A stretch of 64,000 nt of DNA. It comes from Erwinia aphidicola. GTDB lineage: Bacteria > Pseudomonadota > Gammaproteobacteria > Enterobacterales > Enterobacteriaceae. The DNA lies in NCBI RefSeq assembly GCF_014773485.1, contig NZ_JACXBP010000003.1, forward strand, positions 62,001-126,000, in the 5' to 3' direction. Under the pieces are notes generated by a model. The model worked only from the letters and a program-made list of their open reading frames with translations. It was not told where the DNA came from and did no database searches. Positions 42,414 through 51,532 of this stretch are shown here, one piece after another (position 1 is the first letter of the stretch; each line of letters starts with the position of its first letter). The position numbers were made by a program, and so were the translations under genes.

Positions 42414-43166
42414 TTATCTGTGTTTCAAAGTGAACAACACGCCATTAACCATGTACCAGACATAGTAGTAATAGACTTTCAGCGGGTTATTTTTAAAAAT
42501 GAACTTCAACAGGTCGAGATGCCATTTGGCCGCTTTATTTTTATTGCGCGACAGCGAGTCACCCATCTCGTAATAGGTCACCAGATTTTTATCGATCACC
42601 CGCGCCTGCTTATATTGTTCAAACAGCTCGTACAGGAACAGGAAGTCTTCGTGGCCCTTTTTCTTAAACAGCACCGTTTTCGCCGGGCGGCGATAGCAGA
42701 CGGAAGAGAAGCAGATACGGAACTGCTTTTTCACGAAGCTATCCTGCATCAGATAGGGTTTGCCGTAGCGCACGTCATAGGATTTGGTGCGCGAACGGTA
42801 GCTGTAATCGCTGATCACCAGATCGTCGCCGGAGGCCAGCGCCCGCGTTTGCAGCATCAGCTTGTCACTGAACCACTCATCATCACTGTCGAGGAAAGCA
42901 ATAAACGGTTCGCGCGCCGCTTTCAGGCCGACATTGCGGGTTTCCGCCGCGCCGAGGTTGACCTCATTGCTGAGGATCGTGATGCGCTCGTCGGTGCAGT
43001 GCTGGCGCACGAACTCCAGTGAATCATCGGTAGATTTATCGTTAATCAGGTAGATCCGCCAGTCAGTATAGGTCTGATCAATCACCGACTGCACCGCCCG
43101 CAAAATGGTCGCGCGCGCGTTGTACATGGGGATAATAATCCCGACCGTGCCGATTTGATTATTCAT
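42414..43166 (-). CDS. GT2 glycosyltransferase of the EPS operon
   Basis: 250-aa GT-A transferase, family 2: VGIIIPMYNARATILRAVQS at the N-terminus, NDKSTDD, FLDSDDEWF (DxD metal site near residue 94) and a basic, hydrophobic C-terminus that may touch the membrane. It lies between amsC and the GT4 gene. It is more like AmsB in type than the VLMSLY-type AmsE that I remember from E. amylovora. Specificity unknown. Confidence 0.85.
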   Translation of the reverse strand: MNNQIGTVGIIIPMYNARATILRAVQSVIDQTYTDWRIYLINDKSTDDSLEFVRQHCTDERITILSNEVNLGAAETRNVGLKAAREPFIAFLDSDDEWFSDKLMLQTRALASGDDLVISDYSYRSRTKSYDVRYGKPYLMQDSFVKKQFRICFSSVCYRRPAKTVLFKKKGHEDFLFLYELFEQYKQARVIDKNLVTYYEMGDSLSRNKNKAAKWHLDLLKFIFKNNPLKVYYYYVWYMVNGVLFTLKHR

Positions 43167-43237
43167 CTGATACCCTGAATCTGAGGTTTATAAATTATTA
43201 AATTTTCAGGGCCGGGTATGCCCGGCCGCGACGTTAA

Positions 43238-44362
43238 TTAAAACAATCTGAATATTGGCGCGATGCTGTAACCGTTAATCGACTGCACCGACAGGATGGT
43301 GTTGTAAGCCAGGTAATAAGACGTCATGGCAAACAGCAGCCCAAAGTTCAGCAGCACGTTACGGATGCGCATCATCAGGAAGGCCAGCAGCAACGGCTCG
43401 CAGTGCAGGAACAGGTTACCTACGCGCCCACCCAGGATTGAGAAGTCTGAGAAGACGATACGCACCGCCGCACCCGCCGAATAGGCGATAAACAGAATAT
43501 AGGCGATGCGATCTTCTTCTTTAATCGGCTGGCGGAAGTAGACCACGGTGAAGAAGGCAATAAAGGCGATGTTTTTCAGGTTCGCCAGGCCAAACACCGG
43601 CGAGGCAGCATCAAACACCGTACCGCTATAGCCCATGGCGCGGTCGCCGATCACCGGCACAATACCCAGCGAGTCAAGGAACAGCTTTTTACCGCCGACC
43701 AGGCCTAATGGGATAGCGGCAAACACCATCGCCAGACCGAAGTACTTACGCTCTTTCAGGAACAGGAACGGCAGCACCATCAGCACCGCATAGCCAGTGG
43801 AGTGCGACTGGGTACTGAATGCCAGGAAGACAAACGCCATGAAGTACTTGCGCCCGGCCGCCGAACAGATACAGGCCACGGCGAAAGCACTCGACAGGCC
43901 GAAACGGATCTGGTTCATATCCTTGTTGATAAACAGGTGCGCTGAGTACAGGCACAGCGAACAGAGGATTAACGGCGAATACTTCTTATAAATCCAGGCG
44001 TTGGTCGATACGGCAATAAATGCGACAAACAGCAGGAAGTAGTAGCTTTCATGCGTGAACCAGCCCAGCACCCATGCCAGCAGCATAAACAGGTTTTCAT
44101 AGCGGTAGATATCCGCCACGGTGGCGTAGCCACTGATAGTGGTCTGCCGCGAGAAATCGTGGAAGAAGCCAAGATACTGCCAGTCATCGATACCCGAATT
44201 TGGCCCCCTGAAACCGGCAAACATGATCAGCGCCACCGTACCAATAAAGAAGAAGTAGGTCAGCACGCGCTTCATTTTTGGTTCATTGGCCTGGTTAATC
44301 GATGCCAGTTCAAAAAAACAGAAAACGAGAATGGTGTAGCTAATTATCCAATATATTGCCAT
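43238..44362 (-). CDS. amsC: EPS polymerase (Wzy/AmsC, EpsG-type)
   Basis: 374-aa polytopic membrane protein with about 10-11 hydrophobic segments. It has the EpsG-type pattern: FAGFRGPNSGIDDWQYLGFF in an early periplasmic loop, then HLFINKDMNQIRFGLSSAFAVA and STQSHSTGYAVL. In the operon it occupies the amsC (wzy) place, and no other candidate polymerase is present, so it should polymerise the flipped EPS unit. Confidence 0.87.
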   Translation of the reverse strand: MAIYWIISYTILVFCFFELASINQANEPKMKRVLTYFFFIGTVALIMFAGFRGPNSGIDDWQYLGFFHDFSRQTTISGYATVADIYRYENLFMLLAWVLGWFTHESYYFLLFVAFIAVSTNAWIYKKYSPLILCSLCLYSAHLFINKDMNQIRFGLSSAFAVACICSAAGRKYFMAFVFLAFSTQSHSTGYAVLMVLPFLFLKERKYFGLAMVFAAIPLGLVGGKKLFLDSLGIVPVIGDRAMGYSGTVFDAASPVFGLANLKNIAFIAFFTVVYFRQPIKEEDRIAYILFIAYSAGAAVRIVFSDFSILGGRVGNLFLHCEPLLLAFLMMRIRNVLLNFGLLFAMTSYYLAYNTILSVQSINGYSIAPIFRLF

Positions 44363-44398
44363 GTTCTAATCCGCCCGTTCTTTATAATTCTTATAGTG

Positions 44399-45304
44399 CT
44401 ACTTCCCCCCTAAACGCGCCCTGAATTTATCTTTCAGACGATTAAGGAAGTAAGTGCGGTTATCTTTATTGGTTAAGAAAAAGTAGCGGGCAAAGCTGAG
44501 GCTGGCCTGAAATGACTTGCCATCCATCTTATAACGTAACGGCAGCTTGTACGCTTTATAGGTGTGGATATCACGGCGAGTCAGGTACGGCTTCATATTA
44601 TCGAGCCAGAAGTAAGAGTACTTCACCGACTCACCCTTATGCTTGGAGCCAAACTTGGTCACCAGATGATAGTTCGCCAGCGGCTGCGCAATCATCACGA
44701 ACTCATAGCCAAGGCGATCGGCGCGGATGCAGAAATCGTAATCCTGATGGCGGATGTACTTCTGATCAAAGCGGATCTCCTGCGCATATTCGCGCTTCAG
44801 CACAATGGTGCTGGTCTGGATAAAGCCGTAGCAGCCAAACAGATATTCGGCCACGGTTTCAGTGCGCGACACCTGCTGTAGCGGCAGCACTTTCAGGAAG
44901 TGACCGTCCTGAATAATGTTAACCTGGCTATAGATAATAAACTTCTGCTTACCCTGCCCTTCCAGCTGCCGGATGAGCTTCAGGCTCTCCTGCAGCTTGT
45001 CCTTGTGCCATTCGTCATCGGCATCGAGGAAGCTGATATAGTCGCCGGTCGCCAGTTCGATGCCTTTATTGCGCGCGCCGGAGCCGTTGAGCTTCTCCTG
45101 CGACAGCACCAGGTTGATCTTCAGCTGCGCGTAACGCTCTGACTGCACCACCGCAGCCAGCTGTTCGGCATCGGCGGATTTATCATCAATGATGATCACT
45201 TCAAAATTCTGGTAACTCTGCGCTGCCACACAATCCAGGGTGGTCACGATAGATTCGGATGCATTATATGCAGGAATGACGATGGAAAATAAAATATCCT
45301 TCAT
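44399..45304 (-). CDS. amsB: Amylovoran-type glycosyltransferase AmsB (GT2)
   Basis: 301 aa from ATG 45304 (MKDILFSIVIPAYNASESI); the open frame continues to 45361 but those 19 residues are not family-like. GT2 family: IIIDDKSADAEQL, NKGIELATGDYISFLDADDEW (DxD site near residue 100), IRHQDYDFCIRADRLGY acceptor-side segment. In E. amylovora AmsB adds a sugar of the amylovoran unit. It follows amsA by 78 bases. Confidence 0.88.
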   Translation of the reverse strand: MKDILFSIVIPAYNASESIVTTLDCVAAQSYQNFEVIIIDDKSADAEQLAAVVQSERYAQLKINLVLSQEKLNGSGARNKGIELATGDYISFLDADDEWHKDKLQESLKLIRQLEGQGKQKFIIYSQVNIIQDGHFLKVLPLQQVSRTETVAEYLFGCYGFIQTSTIVLKREYAQEIRFDQKYIRHQDYDFCIRADRLGYEFVMIAQPLANYHLVTKFGSKHKGESVKYSYFWLDNMKPYLTRRDIHTYKAYKLPLRYKMDGKSFQASLSFARYFFLTNKDNRTYFLNRLKDKFRARLGGK

Positions 45305-45382
45305 TGTCAGGCACCTTTTAATCGTCCAAAACAACATTCTAAAAAATAAAGGAACCTTCAAAGAAGGTTCCTCAGGGTTTAC

Positions 45383-47563
45383 TTAGCTTTTCGCATCCTG
45401 CTTGTAGCTGTAGTCGTAATAGTCATAGCCATAACCATGAGAATTAGCGGCCTTACGCACTACGGCATTGAGGATCACCCCTTTAATATCGATACCATTC
45501 TGGGCGAAGCGCTTGTAGCTGAACTCGACCTCTTTCACGGTGTTGGTTTCGAAACGCGCCACCATCAGTGAAGTCCCTGCCATCTTGCCGATGATCGAGG
45601 CATCGGTCACAGCCAGAATCGGTGGCGTATCGATCAGCACCAGATCGTAGTTCTTGCTGGCCCAGTCGAGCAGCTCGCTCATGCGGTTATGCATCAACAG
45701 TTCGGACGGATTCGGTGGCACCTGGCCGCGGGCGATAAAGTCAAAGCCGTACGGACCGTGCTGCACCAGTTCACTGCTGAGCGGTGTTTTACCGGACAGG
45801 ATGTTCGACAAACCGCTTTTGGTTTCCGCACCCAGCAGGTCGTGGGTGTATCCACGGCGCATATCACCATCGATGAACAGCACTTTCTGACCGGCCTGAG
45901 CCACCAGTGTCGCCAGGTTGGTACTGATAAAGGTTTTACCAATCCCCGGGCTGGCACCGGTAATCATCAGAATGTTGTTTTTCGCTTCCATCATCGCAAA
46001 GTGCAGGCTGGTACGCAGGCTGCGGATCGCTTCGATAGAGAGGTCGGTCGGGTTACCCAGCGCCAGCAGCGTATTGTGCGGGTCAGCTTTGGCTTTCAGG
46101 CCGCGTTTGGCCAGCGCTTCAGCATCTTTCTTACGCTGCCAGTCGGAGAGCGGCACGCTGGCGTAAACGCTCAGGCCCAGCTCTTCCAGCTGCTCAGGGT
46201 TGTCGATACCGTGGTGGAACAGTGCCTTCAGCAGAATCACGCCTACGGAGACCACCAGGCCAACAATCAGGCTGGCGGCAATCAGCAGCAGTTTCTTCGG
46301 TGCCACAGGCGTACCGGCAGTTTCCGCATGGTCGATAATACGCACATCACCGACGGTGCTGGCTTTGCTGATGTTCAGTTCCTGCTGACGGTTCAGCAGC
46401 TGCATGTAGATCTCCTGCCCGGCCTGCACATCACGCGTCAGACGCACGATTTCCTGCTGGGTTTGCGGCATCTGGCTGATTTTGCCGTTCAGCTTTTTCT
46501 GCTGATCTTCCAGCGTCTGGCGTTTTTCCAGCAGCGCACGGTAGGTTGGGTGATCTTTCTTGAACAGCTGGGACACTTCTGCTTCACGGAAGGTCAGCTC
46601 GTTCAGCTGGCTCTGGATGCTGACGGAAGAGTCGAGCGCCGACTTGGCTTCCAGCGACATATCCACCGAGTCATTCTGGCGACGGTAGCTGTTGAGCTTA
46701 TCTTCAGCCTGGTCCAGCTTAGCGCGCACTTCCGGCAGCTGGTGCTTAAGGAACTCGAGGCTCTTCTCGGCTTCTTCAGATTTACGCTCAACGTTCTGAT
46801 ACAGATAGTTGTTAATAATCTGGTTCAGGACCAGGCTGATCTGCTGCGGATCTTCACCGTTATAGGTCAGGCCCAGCACGCCGGTGTCTTTACCCATATC
46901 GGCCACGGTCAGGTTGCTGCTGACCAGTTTGATCGCCTGCAGGTCGCTGAGTTTGGTCACGGTGAAGCTGGTACCCTCATCCGCTTTAATGTCGCTGACC
47001 AGCATGGTGACATCGCCGTGCTGCTCGAACTGACCCACTTTACCTTTAAACAGCTCATCACCATCTTTGCTGACGGTGTAGCTGTCCGGGCCATCAACTT
47101 CAACGGTCAGCTGACGCTTTTCCCACACCGCCGGCACTTTCATGCGCGAGATGGCGATCTGCGCCGGTTTGTTGCCCATCATGCGCGACAAACCTTTACC
47201 GATCAGCGGGAAGAAGTCTTCCTGCACCAGCACGTCGAGGCCAAGGTCCTGAACCGTTTTGCCCAGCACCATACGCGAGGTCACGATTTCCACTTCGGTC
47301 GCGGAGGCCGGCTGTGAATTCGGCATCATCTGCGTCAAATCATTCAGGACGGTGTTGGCGTTTTTCGACTCCACCTGCACCATCGCATCGGCGCTATAAA
47401 TCGGTGTTGCGAACAGGCTGTACAGCGTGCCCATCAGCATAAACAGCGCTGTGACAGCCACAATGATCCAGCGATGGTCAATAAGTTGTCCCACAAGGTG
47501 CGCCAGATCGAATCCGCTAGAATCGTCTTTAGGCGCTGACGGTGCCTTACTTTTTATTTTCAT
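45383..47563 (-). CDS. amsA: EPS tyrosine autokinase / co-polymerase (Wzc/AmsA)
   Basis: 726 aa from ATG 47563 (MKIKSKAPSAPKDD), 12 bases after amsI; the frame to 47599 would overlap amsI. Periplasmic co-polymerase region between TM1 (about 34-54) and TM2 (about 428-450), with a coiled-coil middle part; cytoplasmic BY-kinase with Walker A GASPGIGKT (about residue 540), Walker A' LFIDGDMRRG and Walker B LVLIDTPPIL. The C-terminal YGYDYYDYSY cluster is the autophosphorylation site. With AmsI and AmsH it controls EPS chain length and export. Confidence 0.95.
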   Translation of the reverse strand: MKIKSKAPSAPKDDSSGFDLAHLVGQLIDHRWIIVAVTALFMLMGTLYSLFATPIYSADAMVQVESKNANTVLNDLTQMMPNSQPASATEVEIVTSRMVLGKTVQDLGLDVLVQEDFFPLIGKGLSRMMGNKPAQIAISRMKVPAVWEKRQLTVEVDGPDSYTVSKDGDELFKGKVGQFEQHGDVTMLVSDIKADEGTSFTVTKLSDLQAIKLVSSNLTVADMGKDTGVLGLTYNGEDPQQISLVLNQIINNYLYQNVERKSEEAEKSLEFLKHQLPEVRAKLDQAEDKLNSYRRQNDSVDMSLEAKSALDSSVSIQSQLNELTFREAEVSQLFKKDHPTYRALLEKRQTLEDQQKKLNGKISQMPQTQQEIVRLTRDVQAGQEIYMQLLNRQQELNISKASTVGDVRIIDHAETAGTPVAPKKLLLIAASLIVGLVVSVGVILLKALFHHGIDNPEQLEELGLSVYASVPLSDWQRKKDAEALAKRGLKAKADPHNTLLALGNPTDLSIEAIRSLRTSLHFAMMEAKNNILMITGASPGIGKTFISTNLATLVAQAGQKVLFIDGDMRRGYTHDLLGAETKSGLSNILSGKTPLSSELVQHGPYGFDFIARGQVPPNPSELLMHNRMSELLDWASKNYDLVLIDTPPILAVTDASIIGKMAGTSLMVARFETNTVKEVEFSYKRFAQNGIDIKGVILNAVVRKAANSHGYGYDYYDYSYKQDAKS

Positions 47564-47574
47564 GGAGGTCCCAA

Positions 47575-48009
47575 CTATCGGCTTAATGCGTTGACCCATT
47601 TCTGGGCAGCGTTTTCAAGGATTCCGTACACGGCTTCAAAGGCATCGCGGCTTTTCTTATACGGGTCCGCTATTTCCTGCTGATTGATCCAGTGTCCAAA
47701 CAGCATGGTTTTGCCACGTACGGAGGGGTTGATGCGGCACACCTGGTCGACATGTTTTTTTTCCATCACCAGGATCAGGTCATAATCCCGGCACATGTTC
47801 GAGGTGAGCTGCTGTGCCGCATGACCTTCCAGCGACACACCATGCTCACTGGCCACGCTGCTGGCGGTTTCGTCAGCAGCGTGATCAACCAGAGCGCCCA
47901 GCCCTGCGGAAGCGATATTCTTCTCAGGCAGTGCGGTTTTCAGCAGCCGTTCCCCGGTCGGGGAGCGGCAGATGTTGCCTACACAAACGACTAAGATTGA
48001 ATTAATCAT
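47575..48009 (-). CDS. amsI: Low-molecular-weight protein tyrosine phosphatase (Wzb/AmsI)
   Basis: 144 aa, the same length as E. amylovora AmsI. Phosphate-binding loop CVGNICRSPTGERLL near the N-terminus (Cys-x5-Arg-Ser) and the general-acid Asp in EIADPYKKS (about residue 115). It dephosphorylates the tyrosine cluster of the AmsA kinase, which is needed for cycles of polymerisation. Between amsH and amsA. Confidence 0.95.
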   Translation of the reverse strand: MINSILVVCVGNICRSPTGERLLKTALPEKNIASAGLGALVDHAADETASSVASEHGVSLEGHAAQQLTSNMCRDYDLILVMEKKHVDQVCRINPSVRGKTMLFGHWINQQEIADPYKKSRDAFEAVYGILENAAQKWVNALSR

Positions 48010-48024
48010 AATGATCCCCGAGGG

Positions 48025-49158
48025 TTACCAGTTATGAAGCGTCTGCACGGTTCGTGTCGCATCGTAAACACCACTGATGGTTGGGACCAGCTGTGAAATC
48101 ACGCGGTTCCAACGTGCCAGAGGCGTCGAGGTGACATAAACGATGTCATAAGGTTCTAGCTGGAACTCAGTTCCCATTACCATCGCGGCGGCATCTTTAG
48201 TATTAAGCTGATAGATGTTGGCGATTTTACTGCGGTTTTGTCCACGAATCGGACGGATAACGAAGACGCCCGTTGCATCTGCCACGGTCTGGTCCATACC
48301 CTGTGCATTACCCAGCGCTTCCGACAGCGTCATACCGCTGCGGTCCATTTTCAGCGTGGCCTGCTGCTTGACTTCACCCATCACAAACACTTTGAGATCG
48401 TCATTACGCGGCACATAGAGAATGTCGCCCGGGTAGAGCAGATGGTTTTGCGACAGGTCGCCATTCTGCATCAGCGCCTGCAGCGAGATCGGCTGCTCCT
48501 GGCCGTTGTGCGTCAGCACCACGTTGCGCCAGTCGGCGTTGGCAGTCAGACCACCCGCGGCATTGATCGCATCCAGAATCGTCAACGGCACGTTAGTGAT
48601 TGGCTGCTGGCCAGAGGTGGTCACTTCCCCGGTCACGTAAGTTTTTTGCGATTTGAACGAGGCGATGCTGACATCCACCTGCGGGCTTTCGATGTACTGC
48701 GCCAGACGGCGGGCAATCTCATCGCGCACTTCCTGCACGGTACGGCCGGCAACGCGCACGCGGCCGATGTACGGATAGAAGATGGTGCCGTCGGAATGTA
48801 CCCAGTTACCGGTGTCGCTGGCGCTACGATACTGACCGGCTGGCGTGGTCAGTTCCGGGTGATCCCAGACGGTCACGGTCAGGACATCGCCCACACCAAC
48901 GCGGTATTCATAGTTCTGCACCTCGCGCTGCAGACCGGCATTGGCCTGCGCCACAACGGGCTTCGGCTTCATGCGTTCTACCAGGCTTGGCGTCAGCGGG
49001 TAGACATTGACGTATTTATCAATGTCGAAGTCGCTGTCCTGTTGCTTGACGACATCTTTCCCCATGGTAGAGAGATGACTGCCCGGCTCGATAGTACAGC
49101 CGGAAAGGAGTGCTGCCGATACCAGCAGGGGTATCAATTTAGTTTTGATTGTAATCAT
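48025..49158 (-). CDS. amsH: Outer-membrane EPS export lipoprotein (Wza/AmsH)
   Basis: 377 aa. Lipoprotein signal peptide [20 protein letters not shown] followed by the lipobox Cys near residue 21 (LLSGC). Polysaccharide export domain [19 protein letters not shown] (about residues 85-105), then repeated SLBB domains, and a C-terminal amphipathic helix that lines the outer-membrane pore in Wza. Forms the octameric channel for EPS export with AmsA. Confidence 0.95.
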   Translation of the reverse strand: MITIKTKLIPLLVSAALLSGCTIEPGSHLSTMGKDVVKQQDSDFDIDKYVNVYPLTPSLVERMKPKPVVAQANAGLQREVQNYEYRVGVGDVLTVTVWDHPELTTPAGQYRSASDTGNWVHSDGTIFYPYIGRVRVAGRTVQEVRDEIARRLAQYIESPQVDVSIASFKSQKTYVTGEVTTSGQQPITNVPLTILDAINAAGGLTANADWRNVVLTHNGQEQPISLQALMQNGDLSQNHLLYPGDILYVPRNDDLKVFVMGEVKQQATLKMDRSGMTLSEALGNAQGMDQTVADATGVFVIRPIRGQNRSKIANIYQLNTKDAAAMVMGTEFQLEPYDIVYVTSTPLARWNRVISQLVPTISGVYDATRTVQTLHNW

Positions 49159-49287
49159 CTAGTTCATCGCTATCAGTAATTTGAATGATAGTGGCGAGAC
49201 CGCCGCTGTGTAGCGTCTAAAAGTAGCTAATTGCTCAAATCAGGCACTGGTACTGTTGGTCATTATCTTTAGCCCCCTGGCTTCGTT

Positions 49288-50721
49288 TTAATAAGCCCCA
49301 TCGCGTTTCAACACCACGCCGACGGTTTTAAATAAGATGGCGATATCGTTCCACAGTGACCAGTTCTTCACGTACCAGGAGTCGAAGTAAACACGGGTTT
49401 CATAGTCCACGTCGTTACGCCCACTCACCTGCCACAATCCAGTCATGCCTGGTTTAGCCATAAAGTAGTAATCAACATCCCCCGCATAACGCTCCAGTTC
49501 GGCTTCAATCACCGGACGTGGACCCACCAGGCTCATCTCACCGCGCACCACGTTCCACAGCTGCGGCAGTTCATCAAGGCTGGTTTTGCGGATGAAATGG
49601 CCAACGCGGGTAATGCGCGGGTCATTTTTCAGCTTAAAGTCTTTATCCCATTCTTCACGCGCTGCCGGGTCGGTTCGCAGCACCTCCTCCAGAACCTCCT
49701 TGGAGTTCACTACCATTGAGCGGAACTTCAGACATTTGAATTTGCGGCCGTTAAGGCCCACGCGTTCGTGACCGTAGATAGGCGCCCCACCATCGCGGGA
49801 GACCATAAAGATCAGGACAGCCAATGCGGGCATCAGCATGGTGATAATGCTCAGCGCACCCACAATATCGAAGCTGCGTTTCAGGAAACGCGAAGTGCGC
49901 TTGGCGAGATTGTTATTTACGCGCAGGATCATCACTTCATGACTGAAGATATATGCCATATCCGTGCCATAAAGCGGAACGCCGCGTAAAGAAGGGATGA
50001 CCGAAACAGAACGGCAGTTATGTTTAGCCAGATTTTTCAGCCACAGATCGCGCGACTGGCTCTGCTCATATTCCACGGCCACGATAAACTGCGTTTCGCT
50101 GTTTACCAGTGACCATAGCTGCTGCTCATCTTTGAGTACCGGAATACCAAACAGCTCCAGAGCAGGCTGGCTACCGTCAACATCAAAGAATGCCACCACG
50201 TCGAAGCCCATCACTTCTTCGCTTTGCAGCGCTTTATACGCCTCTTCCGCATTCTTACCGCTGCCAAGAATAATGGACTGTTTCTTCCATAACTTGTTGC
50301 GGTTAAGCACGCGTTTCACTACCGAGCGCCCGATTGGAATCATCACCATCGCCAGCAGCCAGGTTAATACCCAGATCCAGCGGGAGAGTTCCCATTTGGA
50401 CAGTGCGCTAATCGACAGATCAACAATGGAGAACACCAGAATTGTTCTGAAGACTTCTTTTAACTCAAACCAGAACGGCTTGCGGTAAGTGTAATGGCGT
50501 AATCTCACCCAGAACCAGCCAACACAAACTACAGAGAGTAAAATATGTGTTGCTATTTTCAGGTTTAGATCGTGAGCCGGTATTTCTGACAGAATATCAC
50601 CAGGCAAACTATTAATCAGCATAATGGCAATTGCCAATGCTGCATTAAAACAGATGAGATCTGAAAGAGCCAATGACAGTTTTATTAACAACCCTTTAAA
50701 GGTAAATTCAATATCGCGCAT
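49288..50721 (-). CDS. amsG: Undecaprenyl-phosphate hexose-1-phosphate transferase (AmsG/WcaJ type)
   Basis: 477 aa, the length of E. amylovora AmsG, which transfers galactose-1-P from UDP-Gal to undecaprenyl phosphate. N-terminal membrane segments, a central CoA-binding-like domain (LGSGKNAEEAYKAL), and from about residue 275 the PNPT catalytic domain: KRSFDIVGAL, KFRSM, TSLDELPQLWNVVRGEMSLV, GPRPVIEAE and KPGMTGLWQVSGRNDV. Glucose-1-P is possible, as in WcaJ. First gene of the operon, 223 bases after the JUMPstart element. Confidence 0.94.
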   Translation of the reverse strand: MRDIEFTFKGLLIKLSLALSDLICFNAALAIAIMLINSLPGDILSEIPAHDLNLKIATHILLSVVCVGWFWVRLRHYTYRKPFWFELKEVFRTILVFSIVDLSISALSKWELSRWIWVLTWLLAMVMIPIGRSVVKRVLNRNKLWKKQSIILGSGKNAEEAYKALQSEEVMGFDVVAFFDVDGSQPALELFGIPVLKDEQQLWSLVNSETQFIVAVEYEQSQSRDLWLKNLAKHNCRSVSVIPSLRGVPLYGTDMAYIFSHEVMILRVNNNLAKRTSRFLKRSFDIVGALSIITMLMPALAVLIFMVSRDGGAPIYGHERVGLNGRKFKCLKFRSMVVNSKEVLEEVLRTDPAAREEWDKDFKLKNDPRITRVGHFIRKTSLDELPQLWNVVRGEMSLVGPRPVIEAELERYAGDVDYYFMAKPGMTGLWQVSGRNDVDYETRVYFDSWYVKNWSLWNDIAILFKTVGVVLKRDGAY

Positions 50722-50943
50722 AGTTAACTCGTAATTTTTATCTTAGGAAGCCTGTGTTTTATTGGTTTCAAACCTGAAGATGCGTGTCTTAGCAACACGG
50801 CGGTTATTACACAGGAAACTTATTTAGGGAGTCTGGCAAAAAGGTCATTATAGCTGCATAGCGGCAAGAGATTTTGGCAATAAAATCAACATAAACGTTT
50901 ACTGTCCGCGGCGCTTCCTGAACAGTCTCAAGACTCGTCAGGA

Positions 50944-50981
50944 CACGCTACCGCCCCTGGCTTGTAGCTGCCAATGCGCTG
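50944..50981 (-). promoter_or_regulatory. JUMPstart / ops element of the ams operon
   Basis: The minus strand reads CAGCGCATTGGCAGCTAC, then AAGCCAGGGGCGGTAGCGTG; the ops core GGCGGTAGCGTG is complete at 50944-50955. It lies in the leader about 220 bases before amsG and should recruit RfaH for read-through of the 15.7-kb operon. Confidence 0.93.
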
Positions 50982-51136
50982 TAAATGTTTCCGTATCATG
51001 TTGTTCACCCGTCATCTCTTACGGCAGGCTTTAGCGTTTATCAGCAAGTTGCGTGTCGAATCACATAAATCAACATCCAACCGCTCAGCACTGCGCTAAA
51101 TACAACATCCACGCAGACATTCAGTAACACGTTGCT

Positions 51137-51164
51137 ATACTAGTTATAACTGGCCTGTTTACAA
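51137..51164 (-). promoter_or_regulatory. Putative ams promoter
   Basis: On the minus strand TTGTAA (51164-51159) and TAGTAT (51142-51137) are 16 bases apart. The transcript would have a leader of about 410 bases that contains the JUMPstart element. Match to the consensus is moderate. Apart from this site, JUMPstart and the RcsAB candidate, I see no gene in 50722-51532. Confidence 0.45.
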
Positions 51165-51281
51165 GAGGCTCCCTGCGCCCGTACCTTCTTTTAGGAATAA
51201 GACTACCTTACGACTGTGTCAGTACCACTCATAGCCCCACCCCTTACACAGTAAAATTCGGAATTAGCCCATATAGCAATT

Positions 51282-51295
51282 TAAGACTAATCCTG
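51282..51295 (-). promoter_or_regulatory. Candidate RcsAB box upstream of amsG
   Basis: TAAGACTAATCCTG on the plus strand (its complement on the minus strand) matches 11 of 14 positions of the RcsAB box consensus TAAGAATATTCCTA. It lies 561-574 bases upstream of the amsG start, within the -578 to -501 interval that, as I recall, was mapped for RcsA/RcsB binding to the E. amylovora ams promoter. Confidence 0.6.
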
Positions 51296-51532
51296 CTCGG
51301 TGCGTTATTACCCGTTAAGTATCACGCTTTAATCAGATAGCCCCTATACGATTATTCCTGAAAGCCATCAGATTAAGAATTTCGGAAGTAATGGGTTAAT
51401 AACACAGCGTGATTGCTGTTTTTTTGTTCGCCAGCCTGCTAAGCAAAAGCCGCAGAAATGCCGTTGCAGGTTGAAATGCCCGGCAAAGCGTCCCATCATT
51501 GAAATATTGCAAATGCTGTTCAGGTGAAAACA

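Noticed and set aside
45689..47317. Long 542-codon plus-strand ORF
   Set aside because: It is antisense to amsA, has a low-complexity Gln/His/Arg composition typical of a shadow frame, and no family motif.
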